Shown here one piece after another: positions 44,810 through 55,893 of a stretch of 64,000 bases of DNA (position 1 is its first letter; every line of letters begins with the position of its first letter). The notes under the pieces are model-generated. The model searched no databases and was not told the origin of the DNA. It saw only the letters and a program-made list of their open reading frames with translations. The stretch comes from Dipteris shenzhenensis (Eukaryota; Polypodiophyta; Polypodiopsida; Gleicheniales). The stretch lies in assembly GCA_047967505.1 (NCBI GenBank), contig CM106538.1; one strand, written 5' to 3'. Made by a program: the position numbers and the translations under genes.

Positions 44810-46872
44810 TTGTGACAAAAAATGTAAATACAGTTTGCTGTACATGAGATGTGCTTGGAGTGAGCAGGGAGCTATATAGTGTGCAGTGGGTGTAGTTTTT
44901 TACAGTGTGACAACACCAAAATGTAAATGTAGGAGAGAGAAAGTAGAGAGAGGTAGTATTAATATTGTGGATAATCGGTGGGAAATTTGATACTAAGTGC
45001 TTGTGGTGTGCATTAGTGTGCAAAAAGTCTAAGTGTGGTGCATTAAATGCCTTAGTCTAGGTTTTGTGGGGAAACTTGGGAGTGGTAAAAAGGCAAAAAT
45101 GAGGTGGCTACTCAAGATGACGTGGCTAATTATGAGAGAAGGAGGACATGCATGCTCCATAAAGAAGGAAAGGGATCTTCTGGATGGCGAGTTGTAGCTA
45201 CATGGAGATGGCGGCTTGCAGAGTATCTTAGAAGGGGATCGTCTAGATAGAGCAAAAGTGTTACTATCTACACAAGCTGTGTGCCTAGTCTTAAAAAAAC
45301 CACGAGGCCATGATCATCATGTGAAGTAGAGGCACGGGCTATGGCACTTGTTAGAGGAGGAGGATGATTGTGCAAGGGGAGGGTGAGCTTCGGGGGGCTG
45401 TTGGGCTACAATATGTATTGGAGGCTTGTGAGCGACAGGGAGTCTAACGATGTGTGTGGCTGGAGCTTTTTGTGAAAAGGTTGGTGCTACTCTCTAGCAG
45501 GTAGTTTGCCTTGGAAGGAGGTACATGGCTATGGTGTAGCTACTGTGTAGTGGGAGAGCTTTGCAAGAGACAGATGGTGTGAGAGTAGAGGAGAGGGTCT
45601 AGTTGATGGAAGCTATGACACTATGTGGGGATCTTAGACGACGAGCAAGGAAGCTTGGATCCTGATGGGAGGTCAACTGCTGCTTGTGTGGAGCATTCTC
45701 TATGAGGTGAGGCTACTGTGTGGGGGGGATGGATCATAGGAGAAAGGATTGTGGATGTGGAGAGTTGAAGGTCCTTGGATGATAGATGCATGTGCACTAG
45801 GATTAGGAGAGTAAGTCCGGGGCTCTCAGTCTTCATGGATTGATGATAGGTAGTTACTTTGAGGTCAGTGACTTACTAGATAGAGGTGGGATTGCTACTA
45901 AGAGTTCTGGGTTACCTTGCATGAAGGAAGACATGTGTGCCTAGTCCTAGAGAGGAACCATGACATTAAGGCAACTTGACCAAAGTTCGTTGGCTGGTGT
46001 AAGAGAAGCGGCAACTAGAGGCTATCATAGCATGAAGAGGTGAGAGATAACGGAGGTGGTACATCAAGAGAACAGATGGGATATAGATGTATAGAGGCTA
46101 ACAGACGGGTCAATGAGTAGAAATGGGTCGAAGGCCTTGGCTATGAGCATGGATTGGAGAGGTCAACTGTTGATAGACAGGAAGCTTCTTGAAGGAGAGT
46201 GGAATCCCAATTGTGTGGCCTGGGAGAAGCTATAGATGCTTAGGAGATTGCCAGTAGCACTTGCTGGAGAGCTTAGAGAGTGAAATTCCAGCGAGAAGAG
46301 CTGAATTTGCACTAAGACAAAAGCTGTAGGCAACAAGAACCAGTGGCTGCAGTAAAAAATAGCCAACAAGTGACATCCAGAAGGCTTTTAAAAAAGAGAC
46401 TCAGTGGAGACCAGGAAGCTAAAACTAAGGAGGAAGTTTGAGGAGAAGAAGATATGTTTATAGTGTTTGAGATGCACCCTGATGTAGAAGAAATTTAGTA
46501 TCCTACAAGGTGGCAAGTAGAGGTGGTTCATAAAAGCTTTATTGAGGATCAGTGGACACTCATTATATAGGTGACAGACAAAGTGGTAGCAGGGTTGAGT
46601 TTCCCAACTGAAGAGTGGCTTGAAGAGCTTTTCGTACAGGATGAGGAGTGGGATGAACTGATTTTCCCTGATGAAGAGGATTTTCATGATGAGCTATATT
46701 CTATTAGCTTGTGTACAAACGAAGATTTTGAAAAACTTTGAATAAAGTGTATATTTTGTATTTTGAAAAACTTTGAATAAAGTGTATATTTTGTATGTGT
46801 TTTTGGATTTTTTGGCTTGGAATGTGGATGTAGAGAGTTATGAAGGCGTGTATTGCTCTATTGTTTTAGTCC
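44810..46872 (+). repeat. Candidate 5' LTR of an outer LTR retroelement
   Basis: Begins at the R1 breakpoint. Its last part (46205-46872) matches 51855-52202 in the same orientation, including GAAAAACTTTGAATAAAGTG and GTGTATTGCTCT, and both copies end near TTAGTCCTTCCA. The stretch 46727-46796 is a 32-33-bp tandem duplication holding two AATAAA signals. Length would be about 2 kb. No gene is seen within it. Confidence 0.6.
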
Positions 46873-46985
46873 TTCCATTTTTTTGGTGCCTCCATGGAGG
46901 AGTTTACTTTAGTTTATGATACTAAAAGAGTAGATGTTATGAGATGTCTTACAAGCAATGGGGAGGAATCTGGACATGAGAGTGA

Positions 46986-47510
46986 TTCACTGTGAGTGGT
47001 GCGGAGGGTGTGGTCATAGGAAGGATAGATGCATTGAAGTCCAGCTACATGTGATATGACTCAATGCCAGAGTGCAGAGAGCTCTAAAAGTGCTTGCCCA
47101 CATAAGAAAGAATGCCCTTTGGATGCACAGTGAGCTTCTTCAGTAGTGTGATTGCTTTGTTGCTTTCTAGTTTTTGTTTTGGTTGAGATAGGATAGAGTG
47201 TGCTAGTTGTAGGATTGTGAGGATGGCAGACTTTCCAGAGTTTTGGGGACTTCCGTATGAAAATGCAACCAGGTTTCTAGAAAAGATGGAAATTGTATCC
47301 TTGATGAAGGATAGGTGAGCACCAGAGATTTTATTTCAGATCATGAGATATTGTTTACACGGAGATGTGAAAGCTTGGTTGTAGACCTAAGTCACTACTT
47401 TAAAGACTGTTGATCTTCAGTAGCAAAATCTGGAGTATACAGTGGTGAGAGCAACCTTCCTTACATGGTTTGTGTAAGAAAGCAATACAACATCTGTGCT
47501 CAACAGATAA
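46986..47510 (+). pseudogene. Gag remnant of the outer LTR element
   Basis: HCEWCGGCGHRKDRCIEV (46988-47040) is a perfect CX2CX4HX4C zinc knuckle. At 47222-47380 the frame reads FWGLPYENATRFLEKMEIVS and YCLHGDVKAWL, like a gypsy gag capsid. The order (knuckle before capsid) is unusual and suggests rearrangement. Stops break both. Confidence 0.6.
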
Positions 47511-48254
47511 CAAGATCTCGTACACAAGAGAGAAAAGTAGATAGTATGGAGAATCAAAAATTTGATTGCTGTAAACCTGATACAATAGATGGTGCTACCT
47601 CCCAACCATGCGCTCCTATGAAAGAAGCTTCGCTGGTGAGCTGGAAATAGTAGAGGACGGAGGCTGGATGCTAAGGAATCAGGGTTGCTGTAGCCAATGA
47701 TGAAATGGGCTTCATGGGCTTGCTCTTATATAGCCACCAGTCGTAGTCGATTAGTCTCAATTGGGCCGACTGGGCTGCCCAAAATGGTCGACTGGGGGTC
47801 GGTTCTGAAATAGCCACTGACCACACGATAGAACTGATGCGCAAAATAGACCAGCTAACCTACGGTCTCCGTTCAGCCTAGAGCCATCCGAGATCATCTA
47901 AGGATCCAAATGGGCCCCGCAACTCGAGAGTGGGTTGCCTTGATAAATGCTCCATCTACCCTCAGTGCGGTCAATCATGGAATGCCTTCTCGTACTTGCA
48001 TGTAGCCTAGTTGGCAATGTGCCAACTCCGTCCAGCCATCAAGCCATACATGGCCCCCATCTGGTGTCCAAACCAGGACCTACTGGATAACCGAGCTACT
48101 CAAATGCCTTCTCCTCATATGGGGGGCTTACAAGTAGAGTTAGCTGGTTCCAGCATAGTTCCACGAGAGTGGAGCATTGATATCTAATACCCCCCCTCAA
48201 TGTCCACTTGCAAGTGAACTTACTTTTTCGGCCTAATGCCCCCCTAATGCCAAG

Positions 48255-49802
48255 TCAATGAAGATGCCTCTCCAGCAAGTCTCTTCTAAGAGACTTTGTG
48301 AAGATGTCCGTAGCATTCTCTGTAGTCGAACAGTACACCAAGTTGACCTCTCCTTCCATGATGAGCTCACATACAAAGTGATATTGAATCTCAATGTGTT
48401 TTGTGCAAGCGTGGAACACAGGGTTCTTTGCAATCGCCATGCAACTTTGATTGTCACATGATAACTGTGTAGGCTTGTTCTGCACTGCACCCATGTCCCC
48501 TAAAATCCTCCTCAACCACACTGCCTCGCAAGAAGCAAAGCATGCTGGTTTGTACTCAACCTCGATAGAAGAAAGAGCAACTGTGGGTTGCTTCTTGTTG
48601 ACCCATGACACAACTCTAGATCTAAGTGAGAAACAGTAACCTGTCACTGATGTCCTGCTGTCCACGTCTCCTGCCCAATCCGAGTGCATCCTTGCCGTCC
48701 AATGGTTCTCCCGGGGCTTATTGGAAAACCTACTTAGTACACCAGTTGCAAAGCTGATGTCCAACCGCATGTTGCACAAGTAAATCAAGCTACCTACAAG
48801 CCTTCTGTACTTCACTTCATCCACCAGTGGTGATGAATCCTTGTTTGAGAGCTTCACATGAACCTCCATAGGGGTGCCAACTTCAACCATGCCAAATGCC
48901 TTCAGTATCTCTCCAGCATACTTCAGCTGTGAAATGAAGATCTGTTTTGGCTCTTGCCAAACTTGAATCCCCAAACAGAAATGCATCAGTCCGAGGTCTG
49001 TCATTTCAAACTCTCTTCCTAACAACTTCTTTGTCTGCGAGATCTTCTCTTCATGGTCCCCTGTTATGACAAGGTCATCCACATAAAGGACCATGATCAT
49101 ACACCTGCCTCCTTCTCTGAAGATATACAAATTTGCATCATATGGGCTCCTCCTGAACCCGTTTTGTAGAAAGTAGGCATCAATTCACTGGTACCATGCT
49201 TGTGGGGCTTGTTTTAGCTTGTAAAGTGCCTTCTTCAGTTTACAGACTTTACCTTCTGAACCGGGGATCTCAAAACCTGGTGGTTGTTCCACGTATACCT
49301 CCTCCTTGAGATCTCCATTCAGAAAGGTGGATTTTACATCCATCTGAAATGCGGGCCAACTTCTCTGGGCAACTAAAGCTAAAACACTGCGAATTGTGGT
49401 TAGTCAAGCTGTGGGAGAAAAAGTATCCTGATAATCAAAACCATGTACCTGTGCGAATCCTTTTGCCATGAGCCAAGCCTTGTACTTATCCAATGTGCGG
49501 TCGGACTTGTACTTGGTCTTGTACACCCACTTGGTGCCGATTACCTTGCATTTTGGTGGTCGATCCACATGGTCCCAAGTGTTGTTCTGCATTATGGAGC
49601 CATATTTTGACTGCATAGCCTCCATCCACCTATTATCACCCTGTGCCTCTTCAAGACACTTGGGTTCATCAGCACGGATCACCTCTGTCATCAAAGCATA
49701 GTTGACCAAGTGTTCTTGCGCCCTTCTTTGCTTCTCTAATCTCTTGGACCGGCGGTGTTCGGATGGTTCCTCCTCAATGGCTGGAGGTTCTCTGCCATCC
49801 AA
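48255..49802 (-). pseudogene. Copia reverse transcriptase and RNase H
   Basis: Starting at 49802: VIGTKWVYKTKYKSD, KGFAQVHGFDYQDTFSP, then WPAFQMDVKSTFLNGDLKEE and PPGFEIPGSEGK, then VLYVDDLVITGD (YVDD intact), LGIQV and YRRLVGSLIYL. RNase H has SDWAGDVDSRTSVTGYCF and PTVALSSIEVEY, and ends ENATDIFTKSLRR. The only breaks are TGA at 49404-49406 and 49185-49187, each where other copia elements have Arg (CGA). Otherwise it is a complete domain. Confidence 0.95.
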
Positions 49803-49988
49803 AAGCTACTTTACCCACTTCAGGAATAGTTGTTGCCATTGTGGTTCTGCAAGCTCTTCTTCCTCTTCTTTATCTTGAATCCTCCCAAGCACTATTGGGG
49901 GAGTTCGGTCTGCTCTTGGTGGTTGTACTGGATGGATATCCTGGTCCTGGTTGTCTGGGAAGGAAGCATCCTCCTCTAATTGATGTGG

Positions 49989-50934
49989 CTATTTTGAGAA
50001 GACCACATCACGACTTACTATTACCTTCTTGGTAACAGGGTTATAGAGACGGTAACCCTTCGCCTCTTCATTGTAGCCTAAGAAAATACACTTCCGGCTC
50101 TTCAGTTCCCATTTGGTCCTGTTAGCATCAGGGACATGCACAAAACAGTCACATCCAAAAACTCTGAAATGTGCAGCTGAAGGTTTCTTACTAGAAAAGG
50201 CCTGCAGTGGAGTCATCCTATTCACAGCCTTCATGTAGCTATGATTCAGAATGTAAACTGCTGTGTTACATGCTTTAGCCAAGAAAGTCTTTGGCAAATC
50301 TTTCCCTTTCATCATACTCCTGCCCATTTTGCAGATGACACACATCTTGCATTCTGCTACTCCATTTTGTTGTGATGTATGTGGCAGGGGTTTCTGCCTC
50401 TTGATCCCGTGACTTTTGTAGTAACTTTCGAATTCAATTGATCTCCACTCTGTCTAATCTCAACTTCTTCACCTTCCTCCCCAATTCTTTCTCGACCATT
50501 ACATGCCATTTCTTGAACTTACTAAAAGCCTCGTCTTTAGTCTTCATGAAGTATATCCATATCCTTCTACTGTAGTCGTCGATCAACATCATGAAGTAGT
50601 AGGAACCACCCAAAGCTTCTGTCTCCATCTTTTTGCAGAGGTCCGTGTGAACAAGCTCTAGAGGAGCCTTTGCCCTACTGGCCTCCTTAGGAAAGGGATG
50701 CCGATACTGCTTGCCCATCATGCAAGCTTCACATACATCGGGTAGATCTATAATTTCTTGTAGGTATGCAATCATTCCACTTTTATACATCTTCTTTAAA
50801 GAACTAAGGTTTAGATGACCAAACCTCTCATGCCACAGCTTAATCTTCTTCACATTGGCTGAAGCACTGAAAGTTGAGAGTTCGTAGATGTTGCACTGTG
50901 TACCTTTACCAATGACCTTCCCTTGAAGATCCAA
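49989..50934 (-). pseudogene. Copia integrase
   Basis: WHERFGHLN and CEACMMGKQ give the HHCC zinc finger (50740-50850). HTDLCKKM, LIDDYSRRIWIYF, LRLDR and SQQNGVAE supply the D-D-E core (50340-50680). A frameshift occurs at about 50434. The end has RVFGCDCFVHVPD and KCIFLGYNEEAKGYRLYNP, the copia GKGY region. Confidence 0.9.
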
Positions 50935-50950
50935 AATCTATGCGCCATTC

Positions 50951-51244
50951 TTATCGAATTGAACTTTGAGGTCCCAATCCATGATTGTAGAAACGGACAA
51001 CAAGTTCCTCTTGATATTTGGCACATAAAGAACGTCGGACAATTGTTTTACAACTCCATGTGACTTGAGAGCAATCGTACCTTTTCCTTTTGTTGGGACA
51101 TTTTGCATCATTGCCGATTGCTACCAGGATGTCATTCCCTACCGGCTGTAGAGAGGTATACCAATCCTTTCGACAGGTCATGTGGTGCGATGCACCACTG
51201 TCAATAATCCAAGGTTCATCCACAGGTACATGAACTGCCTCCAT
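50951..51244 (-). pseudogene. Copia protease
   Basis: WIIDSGASHHMTCRKDWY carries the intact DSGA retropepsin motif. The frame then changes near 51080-51110. An in-frame TAG separates it from integrase. Confidence 0.85.
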
Positions 51245-51316
51245 ACAAATCTCCTCAATTGCTACAAACAGCTCTACTGGTACTGCCTGCGTGCTATTGC
51301 TGGACTCTTTCTTTAC

Positions 51317-51889
51317 TCAGTTCTTCTCATATGCAATCTTCTTCTGGCACTCATTCTGCTTGTGCCTTGCCTTGTTGCAATAGAAGCACTTGATCTTCTT
51401 CTTTCTCTTTTTATCATCAGAAGAAGATGGGTTACTAGAGTCCTTACCCTTACCTTTCTTTGATCCAGTGTAGAAAGCCGAATCTTCTCCAGTCCTCATC
51501 TTTTGACGCATCTCCTCCTCCAGAAGCATGGCACTGAAATCCTCAAACTTGAGGGACAAATTTCTATTTTGCATATTCAGTACCATAACAAGACCTTCAT
51601 ACTTTAGTGGGAGAATCCATATGCACCTTCATGCTAGATTCTCACTGGTGATGGTGATGCCAATTGCAGTCATTTGATCGTGTAGATTCTTCACCCTGGT
51701 GATGAACTTCTCTGCCGATTCAGACTCAGACAGTTTCTTGTTCGTGAGTTGAGTCTCTAGATTCTGAATCCGTGTCTGATTCGTGGTCTTGTACTGATTT
51801 TTCAAGACCATCCATGCCTCCTCCAGTGTGGTGACATGTTGAATTAATAGGGGAGGAGTTGTAGATGCTGAGGAGATTTCCAATAGCAC
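51317..51889 (-). pseudogene. Copia gag, 5' truncated
   Basis: EEAWMVLKNQYKTTNQTRI, then LKLSES-type linker KKLSESESAEKFITRVKNLH (51700-51850). KCFYCNKARHKQNECQKK is a CX2CX4HX4C zinc knuckle (51340-51400). The N-terminal third is missing. Confidence 0.9.
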
Positions 51890-52202
51890 TTGCTAGAGAG
51901 CTTGGAGAGTGAAATTGCAGCCAAAGGAGCTAAATTGGCACTGACAGAAGCTGTGGGCAGCAAGAACTGGTGGTTATAGCAAAAAATAGCCAATAGGTTA
52001 CATCCAAAAGGCAGTTATTTTCCCTAATGAAGATGATTGGCTTGATGAGCTGTATTCTATTTGCTTGTGTACAAATGAAGATTTTGAAAAACTTTGAATA
52101 AAGTGTACATTTTGTATGTGTTTCTAGCTTTTTGTGGCTTGGAATGTGGATGTAGAGAGTTATGAAGGTGTGTATTGCTCTAGTATTTTAGTCCTTCCAA
52201 CG
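51855..52202 (+). repeat. Truncated 3' LTR of the outer element
   Basis: Matches 46205-46872 but lacks the equivalent of about 46395-46660. Ends at TTAGTCCTTCCA and is followed by the right part of R1. Confidence 0.65.
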
Positions 52203-52592
52203 TCATGGGTTGTACTCTCAAGAGGACTTTCTTTCCTCTCAGCCGCGACTCCTGAGGGGCCTACCTCTACACCTACCCCTGGGTGGACTCCCCATAGGCT
52301 AACTCCTCTCGGGCCTAACCCTTTGTCTACCCCTCAGGGAACTCCTTTACTATAGCAGCCTATGCCTTCGTCGGGAGTCCGACGAGTTTGTTGCATCCAT
52401 AAGTGACACGGAGGCAACAAAATTCTTCTCTCTCTCATCCCAAAGGACCTCAGCTATGCCCTCTCCTACACCCGTTGGGGGTAGGTCAAGGACATCGATG
52501 GCTTTACCTACTCGATAGTCGTCCCCTGTAGCCCCTTTCGAAGGGTCATCACCTCGGTGTACCCATCATAGGTCTAGAAAGAGTAGTAAGGC
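52203..52592. repeat. Dispersed repeat R1, right part of interrupted copy
   Basis: Begins TCATGGGTTGTACTCTC and aligns with 59797-60181 to AGAGTAGTAAGG. C-rich blocks such as GAGGGGCCTACMCCTAC and GGGTGGACTCCCCA are shared. Confidence 0.85.
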
Positions 52593-53100
52593 CATCGAGG
52601 CTACTGTGGTGGTATGAGGGATGTAGACGAGTCAGCACACTCAAATCCCTACAGGTCTCCCCTTCCTCATGAGATGCAGTACTAGTCAGGTCCCTTATCC
52701 TCATAGGCCGCAGCACCCCAGAGACCACTCACTCCCTTACTGTGCACTCCTTAACCCCTTGCTCTATCTCTACTACTCCATCCACCGCAAATCCTTTGGA
52801 CTTTGTTTTTCCCCCGATGACATTTCCTACAGAGTGAACAACATTGGGGAGGTTATACAGGATGAGGACGAGAAGGTGGTTACAAGATACATGAGGAGGT
52901 TGGTGAGCACCCACTTCCCCAATGATGTATTCAAACCTTGGAACCAATAGGACAAAAAGCCAAGGATGCCTACAAGAAGCCCTCAAGAGACAATTAGGAC
53001 AAGCCAGGGTGGGCGGGGTATAGAAGGGCTGTCAGGATAGGAGCCAGGGCATGGTTTAAGGAGAAGGAGAGAGGAGTCCACATCGATTCGAAAAGGGTGG
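52593..53100 (+). other. Sequence beyond R1, possible internal part of its parent element
   Basis: The frame 52669-52950 includes VNNIGEVIQDEDEKVVTRYM and RRLVSTHFPND; the next frame has AGYRRAVRIGARAWFKEKER. These look like protein but no family was recognised. Since the 59.6 kb copy lacks this part, R1 may be an LTR and this its interior. Confidence 0.35.
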
Positions 53101-55210
53101 TGGACGTCATGTGAGTATACCCTATTCCTCTTCATTATTATTTTACTATCACCATTGTCTTACTTCAGTGGATTTGCCATTTTGTAGCACATTTCCATTA
53201 TTTTGTAGACTTTCTTTCCAAATTTGTAATGTACACCTCCGCATTTGTAACATTTAATTGTGATTTTAATGGAAAAAATTTTATGTGGCGCAGGATGGGA
53301 CTGAAACAAGCCCCATCCTCTCCCACATATCTTTTTTTTAGCTTCTGTAAAAATGTTGGTATATACTGATGCCTGTACCGACACTGCACTATCTGTATAT
53401 ACTGACACGTACACCAATGCCCATACTGACATTGTCGAGCATATTTTACTGACAGTGACATCGACTCTTGCACCAATGGTTTCTTTGCAACGTCCACACC
53501 GATGGAAATTCTAATACTTTCCACTTGTTAAAAAAATAATTTCTTTGTATTTAGCATCGCTATTAGTGTTGGAAAGAACCCATGTCTTGTAGTGAATTTC
53601 CTCGTCATTTGATATGGATCTGCTATGGAATTTCAGAAAACCTTTTCATATTATTTTTTGTTACCAAATGTTTACTTGGCATTCGCAAGACATATCCTTG
53701 TAAGTTTAAGTGGTAGCTAAATTGTGGGTCATTCACCCTCATTAAATCTTTTAATGATAATTTAGGTTGTCACTGTCATTAATATACCGAGATATTTCAT
53801 AGAATTTACCTCTTTCAAATATTCTGATAGTAGCTATGCTATATTGGTATCAAAGCTCAAAAAATGTTTTGGCCTACATCTTTTGATACTATTGTCTTAA
53901 GGTGAAAATTATAATTATACATGCTGGCTTTCCTTGTGATTTCCTTTATGAATTTCGTTCTCTCCCATGACCCTTTGTTCTACTACACTCCCTCCATTCT
54001 ATGAACTTTTGTTCCTTTCACTCCTGGAGTGCATGAAGCTTTTCTGGCTTTACGGGTTTCGACCATGGAAGTCTCTTTTGGTATGGAGGTATTGTTGAAT
54101 TTCAATAATGATACTTTGTCACATAAAGCTTGACCTAGCATTCACAAGACATGTCCTTCTGAGCTTAGCTTATTGGAAAAAAACATGGCATTACTTATAT
54201 TTTTCATACCCTTATGTAGATTTGTAATTTGTTGTGTTAGAATTCTTAGTCTTTTAAATTAATTCCACATTTTACTTGTGTGCCAGGTTGGTTTTGAAAG
54301 GTACCATATTTGTAGATAGCAATTTCTTGGTGTGTGAAGAAATAGGTCGAAGAGTAAATTTTCCATATGCTGTATTGGAATTCATTGCCCATAAAATAAA
54401 TTCGAGATTTTCCCTATGTGCCAGGTTACTTTTGAAACCTACCATTAGTTATAGCCTTTTCTCATACACTAGTGTAGCATATGTATGGGGTTCTATAGCA
54501 TATCACTACCATTGTACGCATGCTATCATTGTGTCATGCAAGTTTTACATAGAACTTGTCACTTAGATGCTATAATTTACTTTATGTATTGAATACCTTC
54601 ACTTTATTTGGGAGACCTTTACTTTGTAGACACATTTGATACATGAATTGAACCATTTCCAAAATTTTGAAATATACTATTGTGCCCTTAGATGATTTGC
54701 TCTGAATGTAGAGGGTTGAGCACAAGCTATACTTAGAATTAATTTTGTGAATTGGTGATACCTGGCATTATTATCCAAGAGCACATTTTCAAAATGTAAG
54801 GGGTTGAGGACAAGCTCCCCTTAGAATTATTTTTGTGCATCAGTAGTAGTTATTTTGTAATTATTCTAATGTATTACTTTCAAAAATTGTGTAGTTGAGC
54901 ACTAGGGGTTTGTATTCTAAAACATGTATAATAAAAAATGTTGGCATGCTTCATTCACCTTGTGAAGTTATTTGGATAGTGTTCTCACTATTGTTACTAT
55001 GAATACATGAACGTTGCTACGTGTCATTATTGGTAATAATGATTAATGTGGAGTAAAATAGTTTGAATATACATGAGTATGGTATACTTTTGAGGTGCTC
55101 TTAGAGGGTTTTTTGTTGTTACTTGAACAACTTCATGATGTCTTGTACTTTTGAGGGTGTGGATTATGATGTCGATGAAAACTTCAAACAACTTTATCCT
55201 TTAAATAATT
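53101..55210. repeat. AT-rich sequence with diverged internal duplications
   Basis: TGTGCCAGGTT...TTTTGAAA occurs at about 54282 and 54419. CAAGACATRTCCTT occurs at about 53685 and 54142. The block from TGTAGAGGGTTGAGCACAAG at about 54707 recurs at about 54806. TTGGTATCAAAGCTC at 53844-53858 resembles an initiator-Met tRNA primer-binding site, hinting at an old retroelement. No gene is supported. Confidence 0.45.
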
Positions 55211-55349
55211 GTGTGTGCTTGTGCTTATCTTACAAGCTCAATTTCCACATCTCCTAATGCACTTCAAATTCTAATTTGTTTTCTATGTAAAGTATATTTC
55301 CCTAAACATATTGAACAAATTGGGAAGTCATGGGACACATTCACAAAGG

Positions 55350-55480
55350 ATGAAGGTTTGGATGAGTTGTATCCCAATATTTATGCATGGAGGCATATAT
55401 CAAAAGTTTGAATGAGGGATGAAGGTTTGGATGAGTTATATCCCAATATTTAAGCATGGATGAATATATTGAAAGTTTGG
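55350..55480. repeat. 67-bp tandem duplication
   Basis: GATGAAGGTTTGGATGAGTT starts at about 55348 and 55418. Both copies share TATCCCAATATTTA and GCATGGA. Confidence 0.8.
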
Positions 55481-55893
55481 GAGCATTTACCTTTTGTATC
55501 TCTCCATTTGATCCTCCCAATTATAAAATGTTTGTTCAAACTTTTAACTTTAAAATTGAATTGTATTGTCAGCAATGGAGGGTAAAGGATTGCAAGTTTA
55601 AATGCTCAAATGCATTCACCAAAGTAACAATAATGGAATTTGTGATTACAAGAGCTGACAAAAACATTTACCCATGCACACTTTGCAAGGAATTCAACAA
55701 GAAAAAGTTATGGACACATGATATGCTAGAATTGTTTATAAAAAAGATTGACATGCACAGACATACCAAGGAAGACAAATTCAAAGGTATAGCCTCACTT
55801 AGAGGACATGGGACTACAACTGGTAGCATCAAAGTTTCCTTGCTACATGTATTTGAAGGTCATGTCCCAATTCATCGACAACTCCAATGTTAA
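55456..55893 (+). CDS. Hypothetical ORF, 145 residues
   Basis: Uninterrupted frame with C-x9-C (CQQWRVKDCKFKC) and CTLCKEF, a possible metal-binding set, and a basic helix FIKKIDMHRHTKEDK. It begins inside the tandem duplication. No family was recognised. It may be part of an old transposable element. Confidence 0.35.
   Translation: MDEYIESLGAFTFCISPFDPPNYKMFVQTFNFKIELYCQQWRVKDCKFKCSNAFTKVTIMEFVITRADKNIYPCTLCKEFNKKKLWTHDMLELFIKKIDMHRHTKEDKFKGIASLRGHGTTTGSIKVSLLHVFEGHVPIHRQLQC

Larger units (their letters stand above)
47600..51889 (-). mobile_element. Ty1/copia retrotransposon inserted in the outer element
   Basis: Read leftwards: gag with CCHC knuckle, protease, integrase, RT, RNase H, polypurine tract (48190-48198, minus AGGGGGGG) and the start of a 3' LTR beyond it. 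Gag before 51889 and the 5' LTR are missing: at about 51855 the DNA switches to the outer element. That is the pattern of a deletion that took the 5' part of copia together with the start of the outer 3' LTR. Confidence 0.85.

Noticed and set aside
45621-46687. Minus-strand open frames within the candidate 5' LTR
   Set aside because: Short, motif-free and inside a repeat shared with 51855-52202.
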